This document shows positions 25,760 to 33,736 of a stretch of 35,117 nucleotides of DNA, piece after piece. Positions within the stretch are counted from its first letter, which is position 1, and each line of letters starts with the position of its first letter. A program made the position numbers and the translations under genes. Source of the DNA: Paracoccus sphaerophysae (GTDB lineage: Bacteria; Pseudomonadota; Alphaproteobacteria; Rhodobacterales; Rhodobacteraceae); NCBI RefSeq assembly GCF_000763805.1, contig NZ_JRKS01000030.1, positions 1 to 35,117 of the forward strand, read 5' to 3'. The notes beneath the pieces were generated by a model. It had not been told where the DNA came from, did not search any database, and saw only the letters and a program-made list of their open reading frames with translations.

Positions 25760-27283
25760 GTGACCGCCAGCGATCTGTTCCAGGCCCAGGGCCTGACCAA
25801 GACCTATCCCGGCGTCCGCGCCAACGATGACGTGTCGTTCTCGGTCAGGCCCGGGGAAATCCACGCGCTGCTGGGCGAAAACGGCGCCGGCAAGTCCACG
25901 CTGGTCAAGATGATCTATGGTCTCGTGCGGCCGGATGCAGGGCGGATGACGCTGGACGGCCGCCCCCACGCGCCGGCCGATCCGCGCGCGGCGCGGGGTG
26001 CGGGCGTCGGCATGGTGTTCCAGCATTTCAGCCTGTTCGACGCGCTGAGCGTGGCGGAAAACATCGCCTTGGGGATGGACGCACCGCCGCCGCGCGCCGA
26101 ACTGTCGCGCCGCATCGCCGATGTCAGCGCCGCCTACGGCCTGCCGCTGAACCCCTCGCGCCGCGTGGCGAGCCTGTCGGCCGGCGAACGCCAGCGGGTC
26201 GAGATCGTGCGCTGCCTTCTGGGCAGGCCGCGGCTGCTGATCATGGACGAGCCGACCAGCGTGCTGACCCCGCAAGAGGCGGAAATCCTGTTCGCCACCC
26301 TGCGCCAGCTGGCCGCGCAGGGGGTGGCGATCCTGTATATCTCGCACAAGCTGGAAGAAATCCGCACCCATTGCGACCGCGCCACCATCCTGCGCCACGG
26401 CCGCGTCGTGGGCACGGTGACGCCGCGCGACCATTCGGCCCGCGAACTCGCCGCGATGATGGTCGGGGCCGAGATGCGGGTCGTGGACCGCTCGGGCCGG
26501 CAGGCGGGCGAGGTGGTGCTGGAAGTCGCGGGGCTGACCTCGGCCGCGGGTCTGGACGGCACGCCGCTGCGGGAGGTGGGGTTTGCGGTGCGCGCGGGGG
26601 AGATCCTCGGCATCGGTGGCGTCGCCGGCAACGGGCAGGAGGAGCTGATCGCCGCGCTGTCCGGCGAGACCACCGGCCGCCCCGGCACGGTGCGGCTGGG
26701 CGGGGCGGATGTCTCGGCGCTCGGCCCCGAGGCGCGGCGGCGCGCGGGGCTGCTGGCTGCGCCCGAGGACCGGCTGGGCCACGCCGCCGTCCCCGAGATG
26801 AGCCTGACCGAGAACGCCATCCTGACCGCCGCGACGCGCCAGCAGCTCGTGCGCGGCGGGCTGATCGACCACGCCGCCGCGCGGCGCTTTGCGGAACGGG
26901 TGATCGCCGAGTTCGACGTGCGGACTCCGGGACCGGGGACGGCGGCGGGCGCCCTGTCCGGCGGCAACCTGCAGAAATACGTCATCGGCCGCGAAATCCT
27001 GCAAGAACCCCGCGCGCTGGTGGTGAACCAGCCGACCTGGGGCGTGGACGCCTCTGCCGCCGCCGCGATCCGGCAGGCGCTGCTGGACCTGGCCGCGCGC
27101 GGTGCGGCGGTGGTGGTCATCAGCCAGGACCTCGACGAGCTGCTGGAACTGTCCGACCGCTTCGCCGCCCTGAACGAGGGGCGGCTGTCGGCTCCGGTCC
27201 CGACCGAGGGGCTGACGGTGGAACAGATCGGCCTGATGCTGGGCGGCGCCCACGGGATGGAGGTCGCCCATGTTGCGGCTTGA
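25760..27283 (+). CDS. BMP-type nucleoside ABC transporter, ATP-binding protein (double ABC)
   Basis: Energises uptake through the two permeases downstream. The 507 residues contain two fused ABC domains. First: Walker A GENGAGKST (39-47), signature LSAGERQ (139-145), Walker B LLIMDEPT (159-166). Second, degenerate as usual in this family: GVAGNGQEEL (about 287), signature LSGGNLQKYV (about 399) and ALVVNQPTWGVD, where Asn-Gln replaces the Asp-Glu of Walker B. The start is taken as GTG 25760 with a GGGAG site; a TTG at 25706 is the longer alternative. It overlaps the first permease gene by 14 nt. Confidence 0.93.
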   Translation: MTASDLFQAQGLTKTYPGVRANDDVSFSVRPGEIHALLGENGAGKSTLVKMIYGLVRPDAGRMTLDGRPHAPADPRAARGAGVGMVFQHFSLFDALSVAENIALGMDAPPPRAELSRRIADVSAAYGLPLNPSRRVASLSAGERQRVEIVRCLLGRPRLLIMDEPTSVLTPQEAEILFATLRQLAAQGVAILYISHKLEEIRTHCDRATILRHGRVVGTVTPRDHSARELAAMMVGAEMRVVDRSGRQAGEVVLEVAGLTSAAGLDGTPLREVGFAVRAGEILGIGGVAGNGQEELIAALSGETTGRPGTVRLGGADVSALGPEARRRAGLLAAPEDRLGHAAVPEMSLTENAILTAATRQQLVRGGLIDHAAARRFAERVIAEFDVRTPGPGTAAGALSGGNLQKYVIGREILQEPRALVVNQPTWGVDASAAAAIRQALLDLAARGAAVVVISQDLDELLELSDRFAALNEGRLSAPVPTEGLTVEQIGLMLGGAHGMEVAHVAA

Positions 27284-28346
27284 GCCGCGCACCGCCGCGC
27301 CCTGGTGGCTGGGGCTGGCCGCTCCGGTGCTGGCGGTGCTGGCGACGATGCTGGCAGGCGGGCTGCTGTTTGCGCTGATGGGGTTCGACCCGGTGGCGGC
27401 GATCCGCACGATCTTCTGGGACCCGCTCTTCGGCCCTGCCGCCGGCTATTCCCGCCCGCAGCTGCTGGTCAAGGCCGGGCCGCTGGTTCTGATCGCCTGC
27501 GGACTCGCGGTGGGCTTTCGCGCCGGCATCTGGAACATCGGCGCCGAGGGGCAATATATCGTCGGAGGCATCTGCGGCGCCGCCGTGGCGCTGGCGGCCT
27601 ATCCGGCCGAGGGGGCGTGGATCTTCCCGGCGATGGTGCTGGCTGGCGCCGCCGGAGGCTGGGCCTGGGGGATGATCCCGGCGGTGCTGCGGAACCGCTT
27701 TGGGGCGTCCGAGATCCTCGTCTCGCTGATGCTGGTCTATGTGGCGCAGAAGCTGGCCGCCTGGGCCGCCTTTGGCCCGATGCGAAACCCCGAGGGCTTC
27801 GGCATGCCCGGATCGCGCAACCTGCAGCAATACCCGCCCGCAGCGAACCCCGAGCTGATCGCCGGCACCGGCATCCACTGGGGCGTGGTGGCCGCCGGTG
27901 TCGCCGTGCTGGCGACCTGGCTGCTGATGAGCCGCCACATCCGCGGCTTTCACATCCGCGCCGCCGGCATGGCCCCGCGCGCCGCCCGCTTCGCGGGCGT
28001 CCGCCCCGAGGCGCTGGTCGCCTTCTGCCTGGGCCTGTCGGGGGCGCTGGCCGGGATGGCGGGGCTGTTCGAGGCCGCCGGCCCTGGCGGGCAGATCACC
28101 GACAGCTTCGGGTCGGGCTACGGCTTCACCGCGATCATCGTGGCGTTCCTCGGCCGGCTGCACCCGCTGGGCATCCTGCTGGCCGGGCTGCTGCTGGCGC
28201 TGACCTATATCGGCGGGGAACTGGCGCAGCTGATGCTGTCGCTGCCGGCGGCGACGGTGCAGGTGTTCCAGGGGATGCTGCTGTTCTTCCTGCTGGCCTT
28301 CGACACGCTGACCCGGTTCCGCATCCGCTGGGGGAAAGCCGCATGA
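27270..28346 (+). CDS. BMP-type nucleoside ABC transporter permease 1
   Basis: Inner-membrane permease, 358 residues, of the branched-chain/ribose-like BPD_transp_2 fold with about ten hydrophobic segments. Seen: GLAVGFRAGIWNIGAEGQYIVGGICGAAVAL (the family GxxNIGxEGQ motif, about 80-110), AVLRNRFGASEILVSLMLVY, and TAIIVAFLGRLHPLGILLAGLLLALTYIGG near the end. These match NupP/YufP-type permeases for purine or other nucleosides. It overlaps the ATPase gene by 14 nt and the second permease by ATGA, so the three are translated as a coupled unit. Confidence 0.93.
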   Translation: MLRLEPRTAAPWWLGLAAPVLAVLATMLAGGLLFALMGFDPVAAIRTIFWDPLFGPAAGYSRPQLLVKAGPLVLIACGLAVGFRAGIWNIGAEGQYIVGGICGAAVALAAYPAEGAWIFPAMVLAGAAGGWAWGMIPAVLRNRFGASEILVSLMLVYVAQKLAAWAAFGPMRNPEGFGMPGSRNLQQYPPAANPELIAGTGIHWGVVAAGVAVLATWLLMSRHIRGFHIRAAGMAPRAARFAGVRPEALVAFCLGLSGALAGMAGLFEAAGPGGQITDSFGSGYGFTAIIVAFLGRLHPLGILLAGLLLALTYIGGELAQLMLSLPAATVQVFQGMLLFFLLAFDTLTRFRIRWGKAA

Positions 28347-29230
28347 TCCTCGACTGGACCACCTTCCTGCTGTTGCTCTCTGCCGCGACGCCGATCCTGC
28401 TGGCTGCGCTGGGGGAAACCATCGTGGAACGGGCGGGCGTTCTGAACCTCGGCGTCGAGGGCATGATGATCACCGGCGCGCTGGCCGGGTTTGCCGCGGC
28501 CCACGCCACCGGCTCGCCCGCCGCCGGCTTCCTCGGCGGCGCGGTTGCCGGGGCGGCGCTGTCGCTGATCTTCGCGGCGCTGACCCAGTATCTGCTCACC
28601 AACCAGGTCGCCACCGGCCTGGCGCTGACGCTGTTCGGGCTGGGGCTGACGGCGATGTTCGGCAAGCCCTACGAGGGCGTCAAGGCGCCCGCCATGCCCG
28701 GCGGGCCGCTGGGGATCAACTGGGTCGTCTGGCTGGGCCTCGCGCTGGTGCCGGTGATCTGGCTGGTCCTGAACCGCACCCGCGCCGGCCTCGTCCTGCG
28801 CGCGGTGGGCGAGAACCACGACGCCGCCCACGCGCTGGGCTACAAGGTGCGCGGCGTCCGGGTCGCGGCGATCGCCATCGGCGGCGCGCTCGCCGGGCTG
28901 GGTGGCGCCTATGTCTCGATCGCCACCGTCCTGCAATGGACCGAGGGGATGACCGCCGGCGCCGGCTGGATCGCGCTGGCCATCGTCGTCTTTGCCGGCT
29001 GGAGCCCGTGGGGCGTTCTCGCCGGTGCCTGGTTGTTCGGCGGCGTGACCGTCCTGCAGCTGCGGCTGCAGGCGGCGGGGGTGGCGGTGCCCGTGCAGCT
29101 GCTATCGATGGCCCCCTATCTTGCCACGATCCTCGTGCTCGTGGTCATATCGGCCCGTCAGAAATACGCGCGATCGGCCAGCGGCGCGGCCCCCGGTTCG
29201 CTGGGCCGCACGTTCCACGCGACGCGATAA
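28343..29230 (+). CDS. BMP-type nucleoside ABC transporter permease 2
   Basis: Second permease, 295 residues, forming the membrane channel with permease 1. It has the partner signature TPILLAALGETIVERAGVLNLGVEGMMITGALAGF (about 16-50), YEGVKAPAMPG, RAVGENHDAAHALGYKVRGVRVAAIAIGGALAGLGGAY and IALAIVVFAGWSPWGVLAGAWLFGG. This is the NupQ/YufQ-like pattern. The ATG at 28343 overlaps the preceding stop by 4 nt. The binding-protein gene follows after 21 nt with its own strong ribosome site, allowing it to be made in excess. Confidence 0.93.
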   Translation: MILDWTTFLLLLSAATPILLAALGETIVERAGVLNLGVEGMMITGALAGFAAAHATGSPAAGFLGGAVAGAALSLIFAALTQYLLTNQVATGLALTLFGLGLTAMFGKPYEGVKAPAMPGGPLGINWVVWLGLALVPVIWLVLNRTRAGLVLRAVGENHDAAHALGYKVRGVRVAAIAIGGALAGLGGAYVSIATVLQWTEGMTAGAGWIALAIVVFAGWSPWGVLAGAWLFGGVTVLQLRLQAAGVAVPVQLLSMAPYLATILVLVVISARQKYARSASGAAPGSLGRTFHATR

Positions 29231-29251
29231 AACCCGACAGAGGAGAGTTCC

Positions 29252-30361
29252 ATGACCCGCAGAAGACTTCTGGCCTCGGCCGCCGCGCTGGCCGTGCTGG
29301 CGATGCTGCCGGCCCTGCCCGGCACCGCGCAGGCCCAGGGCACCCCGATCCCCGAGGGCGAAAAGCTCAAGGTCGGGTTCATCTATGTCGGCCCGGTGGG
29401 CGACGGCGGCTGGTCCTATCAGCACGACGTGGGCCGGCAAGCGATCGAAAAGGAATTCGGCGACCGGGTTGAAACCACCTTCATCGAAAGCGTCCCGGAA
29501 GGGGCCGACGCCGAACGCGCCCTGACCCAGCTGGCCCTGGCCGGCAACAAGCTGATCTTCGCGACCAGCTTCGGGTTCATGGACGCCGTCATCAACGTCG
29601 CCAAGAAGTTCCCGGACGTGAAGTTCGAGCACGCCACCGGCTACAAGCGGGCCGACAACGTCTCGACCTATGACGCCCGCTTCTACGAAGGCCGGGCGGT
29701 GATGGGGACCATCGCGGGGCGGATGACCAAGTCGAACAAGATCGGCTATATCGGGTCGTTCCCGATCCCCGAGGTGGTGCAGGGCATCAACTCGTCCTTC
29801 ATCCACGCCCGAAAGGTGAACCCGGCGGTCGAGATGAAGGTGGTCTGGGCCTATACCTGGTTCGACCCCGCGAAAGAGGCCGACGCCGCATCGGCCCTGA
29901 TCGCCGAGGGGGTGGACGTGATCCTGCAACACACCGACTCGACCGCGCCGATGGGCAAGCTGCAAGAGGCGGGCGGCATCGGTTTCGGCCAGGCCTCCGA
30001 CATGGCGGCGTTCAAGCCGACGCCGCGGGTCAGCGCCATCATCGACAACTGGGCGCCCTACTACGTCAAGCGCGTGGGCGAGGTGCTGGACGGGACCTGG
30101 ACCAGCTCGGCCACCTGGGCCGGGATCGGCGAGGGCGAGGTCGAGATCGGCGAGATCACCGATGCCGTGCCCCCCGAGGTCAAGGCCGAGGCCGAGGCGC
30201 TGCGCGACAAGATCGGCAAGAAAGAATATCACCCCTTCACCGGCCCGCTGAAGAAGGCCGACGGCAGCGAGTGGCTGGCCGACGGCAAGACCGCGACCGA
30301 CGAAGAGCTGTCGCAGATGAACTTCTTCGTCGAAGGCATCACCGCGCAGATGCCCAAGTAA
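29252..30361 (+). CDS. BMP-family nucleoside-binding periplasmic protein
   Basis: Solute-binding component of the importer, 369 residues, Bmp/PnrA family. A signal peptide MTRRRLLASAAALAVLAMLPALPGTAQA is cleaved near residue 28; the twin-Arg start could be Tat-like but lacks a full consensus. The mature part shows KVGFIYVGPVGDGGWSYQHDVGRQAIEKEFG, FATSFGFMDAVINVAKKFPDVKFEHATG, GYIGSFPIPEVVQGINSSFIHA and VILQHTDSTAPM, all family hallmarks. AGGAGAG precedes the ATG. It is last in the operon, after the ATPase and permeases. Purine nucleosides or deoxynucleosides are likely ligands; exact specificity cannot be read. Confidence 0.94.
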   Translation: MTRRRLLASAAALAVLAMLPALPGTAQAQGTPIPEGEKLKVGFIYVGPVGDGGWSYQHDVGRQAIEKEFGDRVETTFIESVPEGADAERALTQLALAGNKLIFATSFGFMDAVINVAKKFPDVKFEHATGYKRADNVSTYDARFYEGRAVMGTIAGRMTKSNKIGYIGSFPIPEVVQGINSSFIHARKVNPAVEMKVVWAYTWFDPAKEADAASALIAEGVDVILQHTDSTAPMGKLQEAGGIGFGQASDMAAFKPTPRVSAIIDNWAPYYVKRVGEVLDGTWTSSATWAGIGEGEVEIGEITDAVPPEVKAEAEALRDKIGKKEYHPFTGPLKKADGSEWLADGKTATDEELSQMNFFVEGITAQMPK

Positions 30362-30383
30362 GGGCCGAGCAATGGACGCCGGG

Positions 30384-30413
30384 ACGGGCGGGGGATTGGG
30401 GTCCCGCCCGTTT
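30384..30413 (+). terminator. Terminator of the BMP transporter operon
   Basis: Perfect 9-bp stem ACGGGCGGG (30384-30392) / CCCGCCCGT (30403-30411) with a 10-nt loop, followed by TTCC. It lies 22 nt after the binding-protein stop, in a convincing position although the T-run is short. Confidence 0.65.
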
Positions 30414-30505
30414 CCGTTCGGGAAATGCCTTAAATGCCAGCGGTCCTCTCGGCGGATGGGCCGGGGCGGGGTATACAGGCGTGGCTGCTGCCCCGAGGGA
30501 AACCC

Positions 30506-30757
30506 ATGCTTCGCAAGACCCTGATGATCGCCGTGACCTGCGCGCTGGCCGCCGCCCCGGCGTTCGCCGCCGCGCCCACCTCCGGCAAGACCACCGGCAA
30601 GGACCGCGCCGCGGCCGCCCACGCCGCAGCGACGGCGCGCGGCGCGACCCGCACCCGCGGCGCCGACGGCCAGGCCAAGTCGGCCGAAAAGCGCGGCTAT
30701 GGGCTGACGCGGCCGCGCGACCCGGCGCCGGCCACTGCGCCCGCACCTGCCAAATAG
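30506..30757 (+). CDS. Small secreted Ala/Arg-rich protein, unknown function
   Basis: An 83-residue product with a signal peptide MLRKTLMIAVTCALAAAPAFAA (cleavage near residue 21-22) and a mature part that is basic, Ala/Thr/Arg-rich and low in complexity (GKTTGKDRAAAAHAAATARGATRTRGADGQ), ending in Pro/Ala repeats. Probably disordered in the periplasm. No family recognised. The ATG at 30506 follows a GAGGG site; a TATACA (30472-30477) upstream could be a -10. It is flanked by the BMP terminator and, convergently, by the acpP terminator, so it is its own transcription unit. The signal peptide is the main evidence for it. Confidence 0.6.
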   Translation: MLRKTLMIAVTCALAAAPAFAAAPTSGKTTGKDRAAAAHAAATARGATRTRGADGQAKSAEKRGYGLTRPRDPAPATAPAPAK

Positions 30758-30773
30758 GGCCTAGCACCAGACC

Positions 30774-30807
30774 AAAAAAAAAAAAACGGCGCCTGCTTGG
30801 GCGCCGT
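30774..30807 (-). terminator. Rho-independent terminator of acpP
   Basis: On the minus strand, stem ACGGCGCC / GGCGCCGT (30786-30807, loop 6 nt) is followed directly by 13 T residues (A-run at 30774-30786 on the plus strand). It sits 26 nt after the acpP stop. The poly-A orientation shows that it serves acpP, although it may act weakly on the convergent small gene. Confidence 0.92.
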
Positions 30808-30832
30808 CATTCGTCTGGCAGATATGCGCCCG

Positions 30833-31069
30833 TCAGGCGGTCGCGGTCGAGATGAACTTCACCGCGTCGCCGAAGGTCTGGATCGTCTCGGCGGCGTCGT
30901 CCGGGATCTCGATGCCGAACTCTTCCTCGAAGGCCATGACCAGCTCGACCGTGTCCAGCGAGTCAGCGCCCAGATCGTCAATGAACGATGCGCTCTCGGT
31001 CACCTTGTCCTCTTCGACGCCCAGATGCTCGACGACGATCTTCTTCACGCGATCAGCGATATCGCTCAT
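30833..31069 (-). CDS. acpP: Acyl carrier protein
   Basis: Carries growing acyl chains on a 4'-phosphopantetheine arm. The 78-residue acidic protein has the attachment motif [10 protein letters not shown] with Ser37 and the classic start [23 protein letters not shown]. The ATG at 31069 follows a GAGGA site. It is downstream of fabD and fabG on the same strand with its own promoter candidate at 31163-31190, fitting the high ACP demand. fabF does not follow; a strong terminator comes instead. Confidence 0.98.
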   Translation of the reverse strand: MSDIADRVKKIVVEHLGVEEDKVTESASFIDDLGADSLDTVELVMAFEEEFGIEIPDDAAETIQTFGDAVKFISTATA

Positions 31070-31162
31070 GTCTCGTTCCTCAGTTGCGGGCACTCCGCCC
31101 GGATGCGGCCAGTCGTTGAACCAGCGACAGCCGCGGGCGGTTCCGCGCGGCCTTGGCATGGG

Positions 31163-31190
31163 GATATAGCAACGCCCGCGCCCACTGCAA
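31163..31190 (-). promoter_or_regulatory. Candidate acpP promoter
   Basis: On the minus strand TTGCAG (31190-31185) and TATATC (31168-31163) are separated by 16 bp, about 95 nt before the acpP start, in a 174-bp gap after fabG. It is among the best sigma-70-like matches I found in the window. Short hairpins at 31211-31224 (GCGGG/CCCGC) and 31231-31245 (GACGG/CCGTC) follow the fabG stop and may weaken read-through. Confidence 0.5.
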
Positions 31191-31243
31191 CCGGTTTCAC
31201 AGCGGCGTGTGCGGGCAAACCCGCCCGCCCGACGGATCGCCCG

Positions 31244-31981
31244 TCAGATCATCGCCATGCCGCCATTGACGTGCAACGTGGCGCCGGTGACATATCCTGC
31301 TTCAGGGCTGGCGAGGAACAGCACCGCAGCGGCGATTTCCTCGGCCGATCCCATGCGGCCGGCGGGGATCTGGGTGAGGATGCGGGATTTCTGGTCGTCC
31401 GACAGCTTGCCGGTCATCGCCGTCTCGATGAAGCCAGGGGCCACGCAGTTCACCGTGATCCCGCGCGAGGCGACCTCGTAGGCCAGGCTCTTCGACATCC
31501 CCACCAGCCCGGCCTTGGCCGCGGCATAGTTGCCCTGGCCGGGGTTGCCCGTCGCGCCGACGACCGAGGTGATCGACACGATCCGCCCCCAGCGCGCCTT
31601 CATCATCCCGCGCAGCACCGCCCGCGCCAGGCGAAAGGACGAGGTCAGGTTCACGTCCAGCACCTGCGCCCATTCCTCGTCCGACATCCGCATGAACAGG
31701 TTGTCGCGGGTGATGCCGGCGTTGTTCACGAGGATATCGACCGACCCCATCGCCTCCGCGGCCTGTTTGGGCAGCGCCTCGACCTCGGCCGCATCGCCCA
31801 GGTTGGCGGTCACGACATGGGCGCGTTCGCCCAGCGTATCGGCAAGCTCGCGCAGCGGCGCCTCGCGCGTGCCCGACAGAGTCACCGTCGCCCCCGCGCC
31901 GTGCAGCGCCGTGGCCACGGCGCCGCCGATGCCTCCCGAAGCGCCGGTGATCAGCGCGGTCTTTCCGGTCAGGTCGAACAT
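31244..31981 (-). CDS. fabG: 3-oxoacyl-[ACP] reductase
   Basis: NADPH-dependent SDR reducing beta-ketoacyl-ACP in fatty-acid elongation. The 245 residues show TGASGGIGG (12-20), NNAG (86-89), Asn111, and the catalytic Ser139, Tyr152 and Lys156, with the FabG-specific ending YVTGATLHVNGGMAMI. The ATG at 31981 has a GAGGA site placed immediately after hairpin-tail element copy D. It lies 62 bp downstream of fabD and 174 bp upstream of acpP in the standard fabD-fabG-acpP order. Confidence 0.97.
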   Translation of the reverse strand: MFDLTGKTALITGASGGIGGAVATALHGAGATVTLSGTREAPLRELADTLGERAHVVTANLGDAAEVEALPKQAAEAMGSVDILVNNAGITRDNLFMRMSDEEWAQVLDVNLTSSFRLARAVLRGMMKARWGRIVSITSVVGATGNPGQGNYAAAKAGLVGMSKSLAYEVASRGITVNCVAPGFIETAMTGKLSDDQKSRILTQIPAGRMGSAEEIAAAVLFLASPEAGYVTGATLHVNGGMAMI

Positions 31982-31989
31982 CCCGTCCT

Positions 31990-32036
31990 CGTTTCTTCTT
32001 TGTCCAAATATCCCGGGGTCCGGGGCAGCGCCCCGG
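31990..32036 (-). repeat. Dispersed hairpin-tail element, copy D (inside the fabD-fabG gap)
   Basis: On the minus strand: hairpin CCGGGGC-GCT-GCCCCGG (32036-32020), then ACCCCGGGATATTTGGACAA and AGAAGAAAC. It occupies most of the 62-bp fabD-fabG gap, in gene orientation; the purine tail leads into the fabG ribosome site. Unlike copies A, B and C it is inside an operon, so it may reduce or process rather than end the transcript. Confidence 0.75.
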
Positions 32037-32043
32037 TCCGGCC

Positions 32044-32970
32044 TCAGCCCTTGAGGGCCGCGATATCCTGCGGCGTGCCGACGGCGCGGGTCACCGCATC
32101 GGGCGCGATGCGCTTGATCATCCCCGACAGGGCCTTGCCGGCCCCGATTTCCCAGAACTCGGTCACGCCCTGGTCGGCCATGAACTGCACGGACTCGCGC
32201 CAGCGCACCGATCCGGTCACCTGCTCGGTCAGCAACTGCCGGATCGCGCCGGGCTGCAGCACCGGCTCGGCGCGGACATTGGCGATCAGCGGCACGGCGG
32301 GTTCGTGAATATCCACCCCGGCCAGCGCGTCGCTCATCACCGTCGCCGCGGGCTGCATCAGCACGCAGTGGAACGGTGCCGACACCGGCAGCATCAGCGC
32401 CCGCTTGGCGCCGCGTTCCTTGGCCAGGGCGGCGGCGCGTTCTACCGCCTCCTTGTGCCCCGAGATCACCACCTGCGCGGGGTCGTTGTCGTTGGCGGCC
32501 TGGCAGACCTCGTCGCCCGCCGCCTCGCGGGCGATCTCGTCCACGGTGGCGAAGTCGAGCCCCAGGATCGCCGCCATCGCACCCACGCCGACCGGCACCG
32601 CCTCCTGCATTGCGGTGCCGCGGATGCAGAGCAGCCGCGCGGTATCCGACAGGCTGATCGCGCCCGCCGCGCACAGGGCCGAATACTCGCCCAGCGAATG
32701 GCCCGCGACATAGGCCGCGTCGGTGATGGCAAAGCCCTCGGCCTCGAGCGCGCGCATGGCGGCGATCGAGGTCGCCATCAGCGCCGGCTGGGCGTTGCGG
32801 GTCAGGGTCAGCGTCTCGATGTCGCCGTCCCAGATCAAAGCCGACAGGTTTTCGCCCAGCGCCTCGTCCACCTCGTCAAAGACGGCGCGGGCGGCGGGAT
32901 AGGCCTCGGCCAGCGCGCGGCCCATGCCGATGGTCTGGGCGCCCTGCCCCGGAAAGACGAATGCGCGCAT
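32044..32970 (-). CDS. fabD: Malonyl-CoA:ACP transacylase
   Basis: Transfers malonyl from CoA to ACP, supplying fatty-acid elongation. The 308-residue enzyme shows FVFPGQGAQTIGMG (4-17), nucleophile motif GHSLGEYSAL with Ser92, Arg117 for the malonyl carboxylate, and catalytic His201 in LPVSAPFHCVLM. AGGAG precedes the ATG at 32970. It is first of fabD-fabG-acpP; fabH is not adjacent, ndk being the next gene upstream on the same strand after a strong terminator. Confidence 0.97.
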   Translation of the reverse strand: MRAFVFPGQGAQTIGMGRALAEAYPAARAVFDEVDEALGENLSALIWDGDIETLTLTRNAQPALMATSIAAMRALEAEGFAITDAAYVAGHSLGEYSALCAAGAISLSDTARLLCIRGTAMQEAVPVGVGAMAAILGLDFATVDEIAREAAGDEVCQAANDNDPAQVVISGHKEAVERAAALAKERGAKRALMLPVSAPFHCVLMQPAATVMSDALAGVDIHEPAVPLIANVRAEPVLQPGAIRQLLTEQVTGSVRWRESVQFMADQGVTEFWEIGAGKALSGMIKRIAPDAVTRAVGTPQDIAALKG

Positions 32971-33041
32971 GTCAGGCTCCTGTCACGTTTCTGACGGGAT
33001 AGACCGGCGGCGGCGCGCAGGCAACGGGCGCGGCGGAAGCC

Positions 33042-33099
33042 AGGGGCTTTGCCCCTCGCGCATCCGCGCTCACCCCAGGATATTTCCGCAAAGAAGAAG
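33042..33099 (+). repeat. Dispersed hairpin-tail element, copy E (between ndk and fabD)
   Basis: Hairpin AGGGGC-TTT-GCCCCT (33042-33056), a 13-nt link, then CACCCCAGGATATTTCCGCA and AAGAAGAAG to 33099. Both flanking genes are on the minus strand, so this copy is antisense to them. Read leftward, its tail supplies the pyrimidine run of the ndk terminator. Confidence 0.72.
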
Positions 33100-33125
33100 G
33101 GCCGCCTCTGCTGCAGAGGCGGCCC
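33087..33125 (-). terminator. Terminator of ndk
   Basis: A perfect 12-bp stem (33099-33110 with 33114-33125, loop of 3 nt), then CTTCTTCTTTG on the minus strand. It lies 23 nt past the ndk stop. The pyrimidine tract is the complement of element copy E, so mobile-looking sequence and terminator function are fused here. Confidence 0.85.
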
Positions 33126-33148
33126 TTGCAGATCAGGGACAGAACGGA

Positions 33149-33571
33149 TCAGCCGACCAGTTCGAGGCCCGAGAAGAAGAAGGCGATCTCGCGCGCCGCC
33201 GATTCCGGGCTGTCCGAGCCGTGGACCGAGTTCTCGCCCTTGGACAGCGCGAAGTCCTTGCGGATGGTGCCCGCATCGGCCTGCGCCGGGTCGGTCGCGC
33301 CCATCACCTCGCGGTTCTTGGCGATGGCGTTTTCGCCTTCCAGGACCTGCACGACGACAGGCTCCGAGCCCATGAACTCGACCAGCTCGCCATAGAAGGG
33401 GCGTTCCTTGTGTTCGGCATAGAAGGCGCCGGCCTGGGCGGGCGACAGGTGGATGCGCTTCGACGCGACGACGCGCAGGCCCGCATCCTCGAATTTGCTG
33501 ACGATCTTGCCGGTCAGGTTGCGCTTGGTCGCGTCGGGTTTGATGATCGAAAGGGTGCGTTCGACAGCCAT
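33149..33571 (-). CDS. ndk: Nucleoside-diphosphate kinase
   Basis: Balances (d)NTP pools by transferring the gamma-phosphate from ATP through a phospho-histidine. The 140-residue protein has [23 protein letters not shown], the conserved core [22 protein letters not shown] and the active-site [12 protein letters not shown] with His117. Length and motifs are standard. The ATG at 33571 follows GAGGA; the frame to 33625 adds unlikely residues. Ends at a strong terminator; monocistronic. Confidence 0.98.
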   Translation of the reverse strand: MAVERTLSIIKPDATKRNLTGKIVSKFEDAGLRVVASKRIHLSPAQAGAFYAEHKERPFYGELVEFMGSEPVVVQVLEGENAIAKNREVMGATDPAQADAGTIRKDFALSKGENSVHGSDSPESAAREIAFFFSGLELVG

Positions 33572-33736
33572 GATGTCCTCGTATGGGTCTGGGTGGGCGA
33601 TTGGCGCGCGCGGTATCACGGGCACCGCGGGTTGGAAACCCCGACCCCGGCGCGGGACCGGCGAATCGGCGCCGGGCAGTCTGAAGCCGCCGCAGCCCGT
33701 GTCGAGGCTTTTTGCCGCCGCGGAATTGCGCGCCTT

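Noticed and set aside
27020..27060. Broken Walker B (NQPT) in the second half of the ABC ATPase
   Set aside because: A degenerate second nucleotide site is normal in BMP/ribose-type double ABC proteins, so this is not evidence of inactivation.
30774..30786. A13 homopolymer as a possible sequencing artefact or simple repeat
   Set aside because: It is the T-run of the acpP terminator read from the other strand.
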